From the NCBI GenBank assembly GCA_947492185.1, contig CANLMR010000013.1:1-44429 (forward strand): a DNA stretch of 44,429 nt, in the 5' to 3' direction. Position numbers and translations under genes: made by a program. Positions 37,401 through 44,429 of the stretch are shown here, in pieces. Under the pieces are notes generated by a model. That model was not told where the DNA came from. It was given only the letters and a program-made list of their open reading frames with translations, and did not search any database. Numbering within the stretch: the first letter of the stretch is position 1; every line of letters begins with the position of its first letter. Source of the stretch: an uncultured Tenacibaculum sp. (GTDB taxonomy: Bacteria > Bacteroidota > Bacteroidia > Flavobacteriales > Flavobacteriaceae).

Positions 37401-40400
37401 ACTTCTGCTACTTATACACCCGTAACTACCAGTTCAGGAACTACCTATTATCAAGTTATCATTAGTGATACAGGCTCAGGGTGTAATGATGTTACTTCTA
37501 CTGAATCTGTTGTAACGGTTAATCCGTTACCTGTATATACAAGTTTAACAACTAATTCACCTATTTGTGAAAATAGCGATGCTGAATTTACTGTTTCAGG
37601 ATCCCCAAACAGTGTGTTGACTTATAATATTGATGGCAATGCTAATCAAACAATTACTTTAGATGGATCAGGAAATGCTACAATAGTGAATTCTGCAGCT
37701 ACTTCCGATACTACAATAAATTTAATTTCACTAGAGTTTAGTAGTACAAATTGTTCGATTAATTTAACAGATACTGCAATAGTTACTGTAAACTCATTCC
37801 CAGCATTAACATCAGTAAATGACATTATAGAATGTGTTGAATCTCCTATTCAGACATTAAATGCAAATGATGGAATTACATTTGGTCCAAATATATCAGT
37901 TACTTGGTATGATGCTGCAACAGGAGGTAATGTTATTGCCAACCCAATAACAAATACAGAGAACGCACCAGTTACATTTTATGCGGAAATTACAGATACA
38001 AGTACTTCATGTGTCAATCCAGTACGAGAAGAAGTTACATTACATATTGTATCACCGCCTTTCCCTAACTTTACTGAAGAAGTTTGTTCTGGCGAAAATT
38101 TAAATGTTGCTATCAATGCATTTACAGCTACCTATACGGTGGTATCTTCGGACCCGACAAATGTTCCTGCAGGACCAGATAGAGTAACAGCTATTGCTGA
38201 TAATATTACAGATGGTTATACCAATACAACAGGAGTTCCTGTTACTATTACATATACAGTTACTATTGATGATGGTACTGCATGCGATGGAGAAACTTTC
38301 GATGTTGTTGTTACCGTAAATCCAGAACCATTTAATACAACAGCTCCAACAGATACTGTTTGTAGTGATGTTGCCTTAAGTCATGATTTAACATCAGATG
38401 TTAACGCAATTGGTACTACTTTTAATTGGATTGCAACTGATAATCCAAATGTAACAGGAGAAACAATTTCATCAGGAACAGGTTCAACAATTTCTGATAC
38501 ATTAACAAACACTAGTGGAAGTCCACAAACTGTAGTTTATACTATAACGCCAATAAGTCCAAATGGATGTCAAGGAAATCAATATACGTATACAGTTACT
38601 GTAAATCCAGAGCCGTTTAATGCATCAAATCCAACAGATAATATTTGTAGTGATGTAGCCTTAAATCATGACTTAAATACAGATGTAAACTTAACAGGAG
38701 CAACTTTTAATTGGATTGCCACAGATAATCCGAATGTTACTGGAGAAACGACTAGTAATTCTAATACTGCTGTTATTTCTGATACATTAACAAATACGAG
38801 TGGAAGCACTCAATCGGTAATATATACTATTATTCCTACAAGTGCAGAGGGTTGTATAGGGAATTCATTTACTTACACGGTTACTGTCAATCCTGAACCA
38901 TTTAACGCAGTTGAACCAATATTATCAATTTGTAGTGGTGGTACGTTAAATCACGATTTAAATGGAAATGTAAATTTATCTGGAGTTACTTTTAATTGGA
39001 TTGCAGTTGATAATCCTAATGTAACTGGAGAAACTATTACAAACACTTCTTCATCAACCATTACAGATACATTATCAAATACTAGTGGAAGTGTACAAAC
39101 AGTTGTATATTCTATTACACCTACAAGTGCGGATGGTTGTGTAGGAAATTCTTTCGAATACACTGTTACGGTAAATCCAGAACCTTTTAATAGTACTCCT
39201 CCTTCAGAAACAGTATGCAGCAAAACAACATTAAGTCACGATTTATTAGGGGATGTAAATGTATCTAATACGAATTTTACATGGTCGGCAACGGATAATC
39301 CAAATGTTACAGGTGAAACTACGTCTGATAATTCAGCAGTTACAATATCTGATACATTAATTAATATTAGTGGAGTTAATCAAATAGTTACATACACCAT
39401 TACACCAATAAGTACTGATGGATGTCCAGGTACTGCTTACACATATTCAGTTACGGTAAATCCTGAACCATTTAATTCGGTTGCACCAACAGAGACAATT
39501 TGTAGTGATATACCACTAAATCATAATTTATCAACAGATATTAATATTTCTGGAACTACTTTTAGTTGGGTTGCAAAGGATAATGGTTTTATTACTGGTG
39601 AAACTCTAGTAGCTACAAATTCATCAATGATAACGGATACACTAACAAACATTAGTGGAAGTGTTCAAAATGTTACTTATACAGTGACCCCAACAAGTTC
39701 TGATGGTTGTATCGGTGATCCATTTACATATACAGTTACTGTAAATCCTGAACCTTTTAATGCAATACCTCCTGCAGAAACGGTTTGTAGTAATACTACT
39801 TTAAATCATAATTTATTGACTGATGTAAATCTATCGGGAACTACTTTTAATTGGGTTGCAACTGATAACGCTAATGTAACAGGAGAAACATTGAGCAATT
39901 CACCATTAAATACTATAGGAGATACATTAATCAATAATAGTATAATTCCTCAGACAGTTGTATATACAATAATTCCAACTAGTTTAAGTGGTTGTGACGG
40001 TAACATATTTACCTACACAGTAACGGTTAATCCGTTACCTGTATATACAAGTTTAACAACTAATTCACCTATTTGTGAAAATAGCGATGCTGAATTTACT
40101 GTTTCTGGATCTCCAAACAGTTTGTTAACTTATAATATTGATGGCAATGCTAATCAAACAATTAGTTTAGATGGTTCAGGAAATGCTACAATAGTGAATT
40201 CTGGAGCTACTTCCGACACTACATTAAATTTAATTTCTCTAGAGTTCAGTAGTACAAATTGTTCGATTAATTTAACAGATACTGCAACGGTTACGGTAAA
40301 CTCATTCCCAGTATTAACATCAGTAAATGACATTATAGAATGTGTTGAATCTCCTATTCAGACATTAAATGCAAATGATGGAATTACATTTGGGCCAAAC

Positions 40401-43400
40401 ATTTCAGTTACTTGGTATGATGCTGCAACTGGAGGTAATGTTGTTGCTAATCCAATAACAAATACAGAGAATGCACCTGTCACATTTTATGCGGAAATTA
40501 CAGATACAAGTACTTCATGTGTCAATCCAATAAGAGAAGAAGTTACATTACACATTGTATCACCGCCTTTCCCTAACTTTACTGAAGAAGTTTGTTCTGG
40601 CGAAAATTTAAGTGTTGCTATCAATGCATTTACAGCTACCTATACAGTGGTATCTTCGGATCCGACAAATGTTCCTGCCGGCTCAGATAGAGTAACTGCT
40701 ATTGCTGCTAATATTACAGATGGTTATACCAATACAACAGGAGTTCCTGTTACTATTACATATAGAGTTACTATTGATGATGGTACTGCATGCGATGGAG
40801 AAACTTTCGATGTTATAGTTACTGTAAATCCAGAGCCGTTTAATACAACGGCTCCAACAGATACTATTTGTAGTGATGTTGCTTTAAATCATGATTTAAC
40901 ATCAGATGTTAATTTAATTGGGACTACTTTTAATTGGATTGCAACAGATAATCCAAATGTAACTGGAGAAACAATTTCAGATGGAACAGGTTCTACGATA
41001 TCTGATACATTAACAAACACTAGTGGAAGTCCACAAACTGTAGTTTATACTATAACGGCAATAAGTCCTAATGGATGTCAAGGAAATGAATATACATACA
41101 CAGTCACTGTAAATCCAAGACCCGAAGCATCACCAATTACGGGGGCTTCTGAGGTTTGTTTAGGTAATACCATAGATCTTACGGAAGGTACTATAGGATC
41201 TAGTATATCATGGATTTCTTCTAATACGAGTATAGCAACAGTTGATTCTAATGGTGTTGTTACTGGAATAAATTTTGGAACAGTAGATATTACTTATACT
41301 GTAACCGATTCAAATGGATGTATATCTTCAACCTCACCAGTATATACAGTTACTGTTGGACCATCAACAGATACAGATGGTGACGGCTTAACAAATTGTG
41401 AAGAAACAACAGGGGTTGACGATCCTTCAACTTCAGGAACACCAACAAGTACAAGTGATCCTAATGATTCTTGTTCGTTTACTGGAAACCCAGTAGCAGA
41501 TGTTAGTAATCCTACATGGCAAACTTCTGACTGTGATGGAGATGGTGTTACAAACGGTCAAGAAATTGCAGATGGAACCGATCCAACAGATCCATGTTCA
41601 TTCCTAATAAATTCAGTTTCATTACCTCAAAAAGGTTCTTGGTTAACTGCAGATTGTGATGGTGATGGGGTTACAAATGGACAAGAAGTTACAGATGGAA
41701 CTGATCCTGCAGATCCTTGTTCAGTAAATCCAAGTTCAGTTTCATTACCTCAAACAGGTTCTTGGTTAACTGCAGATTGTGATGGTGATGGGGTTACAAA
41801 TGGACAAGAAGTTACAGATGGAACAGATCCAACAGATCCATGTTCAGTAAATCCAAGTTCAGTTACTTTAGCACAAACGGGAGATTGGTTAACTGCGGAT
41901 TGTGATGGTGATGGAGTTACAAATGGACAGGAAGTTTCAGATGGAACTGATCCTACAGATTCTTGTTCATATATTCCAACGTCAATTTTATTAACGCAAT
42001 CAGGAGATTGGTTAGAAGCAGATTGTGATGGAGATGGAGAAAGCAATGGAGAAGAGTTAAATAACGGAACAGATCCTTTAGATTCATGTTCTGTTACTAA
42101 CCCTACAATTTCAGCAATTACTGATCCTAATTATAGTGTTTGGGCTGTATCAGATTGTGATGGCGATGGAGTTACAAATGGAGAAGAAGTTAACGATGGC
42201 ACAGATCCATTCGATGGCTGTTCTTACTCAGCATCAAGTCAAGTAGAAGCAAATGTGTCTGGTGCTTGGAATGCATTAGACTGCGATGGAGATGGAGAAA
42301 GTAATGGAGGTGAGTTAAATAATGGAACAGATCCTTTAGACTCATGTTCTGTTTCTAATCCTACTATTCCAGCAGCTACTGATCCTAATTATAGTGTTTG
42401 GGCTTCATCAGATTGTGATGGCGATGGAGTTACAAATGGAGATGAAGTAAATGATGGTACGGATCCATTCGATGGCTGTTCTTATTCAGCATCAAGTCAA
42501 GTAGCAGCTAATGTTTCTTCTGCTTGGATTGCTTTAGACTGTGACGGAGATGGAGAAAGCAATGGAGAAGAGTTAAATAACGGAACAGATCCTTTAGATT
42601 CATGTTCTGTTACTAATCCTACAATTCCAGCAATTACTGATCCTAATTATAGTGTTTGGGCTGCATCAGATTGTGATGATGATGGAGTTACAAATGGAGA
42701 AGAAGCTAACGATGGTACAAATCCATTCGATGGCTGTTCTTATTCAGTATCAAGTCAAGTAGCAGCAAATGTTTCTTCTGCTTGGAATGCTTTAGACTGT
42801 GACGGAGATGGAGAAAGTAATGTAGACGAATTAAATAATGGAACAGATCCTTTAGATTCATGTTCTGTTACTAATCCTACAATTCCATCAATTACTGATC
42901 CTAATTATAGTATTTGGGCTGCATCAGATTGTGATGGCGATGGAGTTACAAATGGAGATGAAGTAAATGATGGTACAGATCCATTCGATGGCTGTTCTTA
43001 TTCAGTATCAAGTCAAGTAGCGGCAAATGTTTCTTCTCCTTGGAATGCTTTAGACTGTGACGGAGATGGAGAAAGTAATGTAGACGAATTAAATAATGGA
43101 ACAGATCCTTTAGATTCATGTTCTGTTACTAATCCTACAATTCCATCAATTACTGATCCTAATTATAGTATTTGGGCTGCATCAGATTGTGATGGCGATG
43201 GAGTTACAAATGGAGATGAAGTAAATGATGGTACAGATCCATTCGATGGCTGTTCTTACTCAGCATCAAGTCAAGTAGCAGCTAATGTATCTATTGCTTG
43301 GAATACTTTAGATTGTGATGGAGACGGTGTAATAAATGGAGATGAGTTAGCGGATGGTACCGATCCTTTAAATGGATGTTCTTATGAAGCTAGTAGTCAA

Positions 43401-43967
43401 GATATAAATATTGTAACTGAACAATGGAATCAGTTAGATTGTGATAATGATGGACTCACTAATGGAGAAGAAATCGTTGAAGGTACTGATCCTCTCAATC
43501 CAGATAGTGATGGTGATGGTCTTAACGACGGTGAAGAAGTTACTGGTGTTGATGATCCAAGTACTCCATTAGATCCTACAACTTTTGTTAGTGGACCAAC
43601 TTCTGATCCTAATGATCCTTGTGATCCAATTGAAGGAGCCAATTGTAAAAATGATGAATGTTTATCACCATATAGTTTAATGTCACCAGGAGATGGTAAT
43701 ACTGAGAATTCGTTCTTTTTTATTAAATGTATTGATAATCCAGAGTATGCTAATAACACGGTTGAGATCTTTAACAGATGGGGTAATATGGTTTATAAGA
43801 TTAGTGGTTATAGTAATACTGATTCCTCAAGAAGATTCGAAGGGATTTCTAATGGTAGAGCTACGATAAGTGTTGATGAGAAGTTACCAGTAGGAACGTA
43901 TTACTATGTGATTGATCCAGGAAATGGAGAGAAAGCTAAAACAGGATGGTTATACATTAATAAATAA
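31455..43967 (+). CDS. Giant 4170-aa modular adhesin with T9SS type B (CHU_C) sorting domain
   Basis: A 4170-aa cell-surface protein. Domains in order: Sec signal peptide (LVLFYTVFSSAQ); an IgGFc-binding-protein-like N-terminal domain (about 60-520); a DUF11-type domain (about 600-700, LQVTKVDNADPIDAGSNVTF); Big-2-like and PKD-like domains; eight 96-aa Ig-like repeats (YQWQSSSTSGSGF...); PKD-like 95-aa repeats (NPEPFN...CSD...ATDNPNVTGET); a second Big-2-like domain; calcium-binding thrombospondin type 3-like repeats (DCDGDGVTNGEEVNDGTDP); and a gliding-motility-type C-terminal domain (SPGDGNTENSFFF..., VEIFNRWGNMVYK, LPVGTYYYVID), the T9SS type B signal. A porP/sprF gene follows by 22 bp. 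The architecture resembles SprB-type mobile adhesins, though SprB itself is longer. Likely role: attachment or gliding. Confidence 0.92.
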   Translation: MIKLLPNKISRKLSLRDVCISILVLFYTVFSSAQLDSEHYLPPLKQTSGTNNTANHQSSAAIVQQSIYLSTPETTAFTVNVFRGTSATPWLVIPSLAKGTPFVIDDVDDSAGGFIDQILANRNNNITLVTNGNTGTVLTNAGLRFEAPGGQKFYVNYRGRSSAQAGSLTCKGGKALGKEFRWGGIPNRHNNANSSTSLGIMATQPNTTVTISGFNPDCAFRNGTDPDGITDDIINITLQAGETYVLEAVRNQGGVNATVNAANVDGWLGATITATEPIAIASGGLNFGINATSQSRDVGIDQPVATNVIGREYVFMRGAGDGNDGTEFPVIVATQDDTQVFAGGTLIGTIDNGEYLEIPGSNYSGTTAGSNMYVRTSKDAYAYQCLAGQINRIQTVGMNFIAPVNCLLPSTLEEIPQIQDIASANSNISALTIVASVLINDADVQIFQNNVQITTPSSTLVNDGTASPQWKTFYVPGLSGEISVITPGPIAVGTFMSLGSNAGLAGYFSGFDTVPVVDVQLTGGGCHPGSSIEEVTGGFANYAWYKGTDEITGTLLASGPTLQTYDPTTNGVGDYFVRVTDFGGCEYNSAVVSFYSCDPELQVTKVDNADPIDAGSNVTFTITAESFSVDPITNVVIQDVLPAELEFVSANPEPGTTFSSTGPLTWNIGGMNPGDKFELEIVARARDDASGTVTNTVTYNYTEIGGEINTFPDDLDEPVTINPCNTASAPSSTPTLCVNTPLTNITHSTTLATGIGTPTGLPSGVIASWSSDTITISGTPTNSGVFNYNIPLTGGCNTVSATGTITVNALPVAAPITGPTDVCVNGTIDLTEGTTGATIVWNSSDTGVATIDADGMVTGVTAGTTDITYTTTDTNGCTSLSSSTYTVTVNPLPVFTSLSSNSPICEGNNAEFTISGSANSTLTYSLNGNANQTIVLDGTGDATITSPSAVSDVTISLVSLEFGTTTCSVALTDTETIVVSPNPTLASVNDIIVCDDMTGTQSLDANNGITLNPNTSVVWYDAPSGGNIVASPVVNTATPSTDPPTSFYAEITDTSSSCVNPVREEVKLQIVSPPFPNLSETVCSDEMLNIGLSFAITYTVASSDPTNVPAGANRTTATTANITDTYTNTTGNPVTITYTVTIQDGSPCDGNIFDVVVTVNPEPSNTTAPTETICSNSTLSHDLNSDVNVSGSSFMWSATDNPNVTGETVSGGTNAIISDTLINNSGTNQTVTYTIIPTSGNGCQGDSFTYTVTIKPEISITAQPLATQTICVGAVPTDLSVTVTGGIDGLDYQWQSSSTSGSGFTDIGGATSATYTPVTTSSGTTYYQVVISDASGVCSDIISDESVVTINNDPSITSQPISTQTICVGATPTDLSVTTTGGVTGLSYQWQSSSTSGSGFTDISGATSATYTPVTTSSGTTYYQVVISDSGSGCNDVISSESVVIINEDPTITGQPLTTQTVCVGATPSDLSVTASGGVTGLTYQWQSSSTSGSGFTDISGATSATYTPITTSSGPTYYQVIISDTGSGCNDITSSESVVIVNDDPTITVQPIATQTICIGATPTDLSITAIGGVTGLTYQWQSSSTSGSGFTDISGATSATYTPVTTSSGTTYYQVIVSDTGSGCNTVTSSESVVIINDDPTITVQPLTTQTVCVGATPMDLSVTASGGVTGLTYQWQSSSTSGSGFTDISGAISATYTPVTISSGTTYYQVIVGDTGSGCNTITSSESVVTINNDPTITAQPLTTQTICVGATPTDLSVIATGGVTGLTYQWQSSSTSGSGFADISGATSATYTPVTTSSGTTYYQVVISDTGSGCNDITSSESVVIVNDDPTITVQPIATQTICIGATPTDLSVTANGGVTGLTYQWQSSSTSGSGFSDISGATSATYTPVTTSSGTTYYQVVISDTGSGCNTITSSESVVIINEDPTITAQPLTTQTICVGATPTDLSVTANGGVTGLTYQWQSSSTSGSGFSDISGATSATYTPVTTSSGTTYYQVIISDTGSGCNDVTSTESVVTVNPLPVYTSLTTNSPICENSDAEFTVSGSPNSVLTYNIDGNANQTITLDGSGNATIVNSAATSDTTINLISLEFSSTNCSINLTDTAIVTVNSFPALTSVNDIIECVESPIQTLNANDGITFGPNISVTWYDAATGGNVIANPITNTENAPVTFYAEITDTSTSCVNPVREEVTLHIVSPPFPNFTEEVCSGENLNVAINAFTATYTVVSSDPTNVPAGPDRVTAIADNITDGYTNTTGVPVTITYTVTIDDGTACDGETFDVVVTVNPEPFNTTAPTDTVCSDVALSHDLTSDVNAIGTTFNWIATDNPNVTGETISSGTGSTISDTLTNTSGSPQTVVYTITPISPNGCQGNQYTYTVTVNPEPFNASNPTDNICSDVALNHDLNTDVNLTGATFNWIATDNPNVTGETTSNSNTAVISDTLTNTSGSTQSVIYTIIPTSAEGCIGNSFTYTVTVNPEPFNAVEPILSICSGGTLNHDLNGNVNLSGVTFNWIAVDNPNVTGETITNTSSSTITDTLSNTSGSVQTVVYSITPTSADGCVGNSFEYTVTVNPEPFNSTPPSETVCSKTTLSHDLLGDVNVSNTNFTWSATDNPNVTGETTSDNSAVTISDTLINISGVNQIVTYTITPISTDGCPGTAYTYSVTVNPEPFNSVAPTETICSDIPLNHNLSTDINISGTTFSWVAKDNGFITGETLVATNSSMITDTLTNISGSVQNVTYTVTPTSSDGCIGDPFTYTVTVNPEPFNAIPPAETVCSNTTLNHNLLTDVNLSGTTFNWVATDNANVTGETLSNSPLNTIGDTLINNSIIPQTVVYTIIPTSLSGCDGNIFTYTVTVNPLPVYTSLTTNSPICENSDAEFTVSGSPNSLLTYNIDGNANQTISLDGSGNATIVNSGATSDTTLNLISLEFSSTNCSINLTDTATVTVNSFPVLTSVNDIIECVESPIQTLNANDGITFGPNISVTWYDAATGGNVVANPITNTENAPVTFYAEITDTSTSCVNPIREEVTLHIVSPPFPNFTEEVCSGENLSVAINAFTATYTVVSSDPTNVPAGSDRVTAIAANITDGYTNTTGVPVTITYRVTIDDGTACDGETFDVIVTVNPEPFNTTAPTDTICSDVALNHDLTSDVNLIGTTFNWIATDNPNVTGETISDGTGSTISDTLTNTSGSPQTVVYTITAISPNGCQGNEYTYTVTVNPRPEASPITGASEVCLGNTIDLTEGTIGSSISWISSNTSIATVDSNGVVTGINFGTVDITYTVTDSNGCISSTSPVYTVTVGPSTDTDGDGLTNCEETTGVDDPSTSGTPTSTSDPNDSCSFTGNPVADVSNPTWQTSDCDGDGVTNGQEIADGTDPTDPCSFLINSVSLPQKGSWLTADCDGDGVTNGQEVTDGTDPADPCSVNPSSVSLPQTGSWLTADCDGDGVTNGQEVTDGTDPTDPCSVNPSSVTLAQTGDWLTADCDGDGVTNGQEVSDGTDPTDSCSYIPTSILLTQSGDWLEADCDGDGESNGEELNNGTDPLDSCSVTNPTISAITDPNYSVWAVSDCDGDGVTNGEEVNDGTDPFDGCSYSASSQVEANVSGAWNALDCDGDGESNGGELNNGTDPLDSCSVSNPTIPAATDPNYSVWASSDCDGDGVTNGDEVNDGTDPFDGCSYSASSQVAANVSSAWIALDCDGDGESNGEELNNGTDPLDSCSVTNPTIPAITDPNYSVWAASDCDDDGVTNGEEANDGTNPFDGCSYSVSSQVAANVSSAWNALDCDGDGESNVDELNNGTDPLDSCSVTNPTIPSITDPNYSIWAASDCDGDGVTNGDEVNDGTDPFDGCSYSVSSQVAANVSSPWNALDCDGDGESNVDELNNGTDPLDSCSVTNPTIPSITDPNYSIWAASDCDGDGVTNGDEVNDGTDPFDGCSYSASSQVAANVSIAWNTLDCDGDGVINGDELADGTDPLNGCSYEASSQDINIVTEQWNQLDCDNDGLTNGEEIVEGTDPLNPDSDGDGLNDGEEVTGVDDPSTPLDPTTFVSGPTSDPNDPCDPIEGANCKNDECLSPYSLMSPGDGNTENSFFFIKCIDNPEYANNTVEIFNRWGNMVYKISGYSNTDSSRRFEGISNGRATISVDEKLPVGTYYYVIDPGNGEKAKTGWLYINK
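35214..37517 (+). repeat. Eight tandem 288-bp in-frame repeats (Ig-like domains)
   Basis: Eight 96-aa units with the shared core YQWQSSSTSGSGF and CxGAxPxDLS; the spacing between successive YQWQ codons is 288 bp. Copies 4 and 7 and copies 6 and 8 are most alike, which suggests that two-unit blocks were duplicated or gene-converted. Confidence 0.88.
37505..41123 (+). repeat. Internal ~1.1-kb duplication at 2508-bp offset
   Basis: A block of about 1.1 kb at 37505-38615 recurs at 40013-41123, with constant 2508-bp offset at both ends and only scattered base changes. It covers the NPLPVYTSLTTNSPICENSD domain through one PKD-like repeat. The two copies flank the run of 285-bp repeats. Confidence 0.85.
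38316..40025 (+). repeat. Six tandem 285-bp in-frame repeats (PKD-like domains)
   Basis: NPEPFN-type junctions occur at 38316, 38601, 38886, 39171, 39456 and 39741, exactly 285 bp (95 aa) apart. Two more single copies lie at about 34929-35213 and 40824-41108. Sequence identity is lower than in the Ig-like array, so this array looks older. Confidence 0.88.
42153..43442 (+). repeat. Five tandem 258-bp in-frame repeats (TSP3-like calcium-binding)
   Basis: The codons for SDCDGDGV recur at 42153, 42411, 42669, 42927 and 43185, exactly 258 bp apart. Each 86-aa unit carries two D-x-D-x-D-G-x-x loops and a pair of cysteines. The copies at 42927 and 43185 are nearly identical. One loop reads DCDDDG (copy at 42669) instead of DCDGDG. 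Shorter single-loop units precede the array from about 41370. Confidence 0.87.
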
Positions 43968-43989
43968 AAGAATTAACGGTTTGTTGAAT

Positions 43990-44429
43990 ATGAATAAAAT
44001 ATTGATTTTAAAAGTTTTACTATTTAATGTGTTATTGTTGTTTTCCAAAACTAGTTTTTCACAACAAGACCCCCAATATACACAGTATATGTATAATACA
44101 ATGAGTGTTAACCCTGCTTATGCTGGTTCTAATGATCACACAGTGATTACTGTCTTAGGTAGGACGCAATGGGTTGGTTTAGATGGAGCGCCAGATTCTC
44201 AGACGTTGAGTTACGATACCCCTATAGGATATAGTGGAGTAGGTTTAGGAATTAGTATTACTAATGATAGAATTGGTCCATCGAGTGAGATTTATTTAGA
44301 TGTAAATGCTTCTTATACAATCCGTACTAGTGATGAAGGTAATTTAGCTTTAGGTTTAAAGTTAGGAGGTCGTCATTTAGGAATTGATTGGAGTAAGGGT
44401 ACTGTAAGACAACAAGAACGTATTTTTGA
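43990..44429 (+). CDS. PorP/SprF family T9SS outer-membrane protein (partial)
   Basis: The first 146 codons of a PorP/SprF-type protein, cut by the window edge (the last two bases are an incomplete codon, with no stop). A signal peptide (VLLFNVLLLLFSKTSFSQ) is followed by the family hallmark QDPQYTQYMYNTMSVNPAYAGS and the beta-barrel start (YDTPIGYSGVGLGISITNDRIG). In Flavobacterium johnsoniae SprF is needed to place the adhesin SprB on the surface. The 22-bp spacing to the giant type B adhesin implies one operon and the same partnership here. It is not in the supplied ORF list because it has no stop within the window. Confidence 0.92.
   Translation, partial: MNKILILKVLLFNVLLLFSKTSFSQQDPQYTQYMYNTMSVNPAYAGSNDHTVITVLGRTQWVGLDGAPDSQTLSYDTPIGYSGVGLGISITNDRIGPSSEIYLDVNASYTIRTSDEGNLALGLKLGGRHLGIDWSKGTVRQQERIF

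Noticed and set aside
35214..43442. Regular repeats considered as a CRISPR array or satellite DNA
   Set aside because: Units are 258-288 bp, in frame and encode protein domains; no short palindromic repeats with unique spacers and no cas genes.

Overview
The window looks like a chromosomal segment from a marine-type member of the Flavobacteriaceae (Bacteroidota), perhaps near Tenacibaculum or Polaribacter. The base composition is strongly AT-rich. Starts lack Shine-Dalgarno sequences, and several promoters fit the Bacteroidota -7 consensus TAnnTTTG. Four proteins carry type IX secretion (T9SS) C-terminal sorting domains, and a PorP/SprF gene runs off the right edge. I see no rRNA, tRNA or CRISPR array.

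Layout. 1-1.3 kb: a XerC/D-type tyrosine recombinase (minus), then a gap bounded by two minus-strand terminators that may hold a small RNA. 1.6-12 kb (minus): a lipoprotein with two SnoaL/NTF2-like domains, an AraC-family regulator, a secreted prolyl oligopeptidase and a 2036-aa alpha-2-macroglobulin with an intact thioester motif. 12.1-13.5 kb (plus): the peptidoglycan-recycling ligase Mpl. 13.5-18.9 kb (minus): a nucleotidyltransferase, a PqqD-like/HPr-kinase-like fusion protein and a secreted M43 metalloprotease, probably one transcription unit.

19.4-26.5 kb (minus) holds a duplicated two-gene cassette: a large T9SS surface protein followed by a 55-aa peptide gene and a terminator, twice. 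The two peptides are missing from the supplied ORF list. They are nearly identical in protein but differ at many third codon positions, so they are real genes under purifying selection. Each has a Tat-like (TRKxxLK) leader ending in AQA and a predicted ten-residue tail, ASPEAPGDGF. This cassette is the best candidate for an undescribed system. A possible but unproven link is the nearby RRE-like/kinase plus nucleotidyltransferase pair.

26.6-30.4 kb (minus): an exported phage-collar-domain protein and the TrkA/TrkH potassium uptake pair. 30.4-31.0 kb (plus): a RadC that stops at its catalytic His motif, exactly where a 15-bp inverted repeat begins. 31.4-44.4 kb (plus): a 4170-aa modular adhesin with a T9SS type B domain, built from 8 x 288 bp, 6 x 285 bp and 5 x 258 bp in-frame repeats and a ~1.1-kb internal duplication, followed 22 bp later by porP/sprF. 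This pairing resembles SprB-SprF of gliding flavobacteria.
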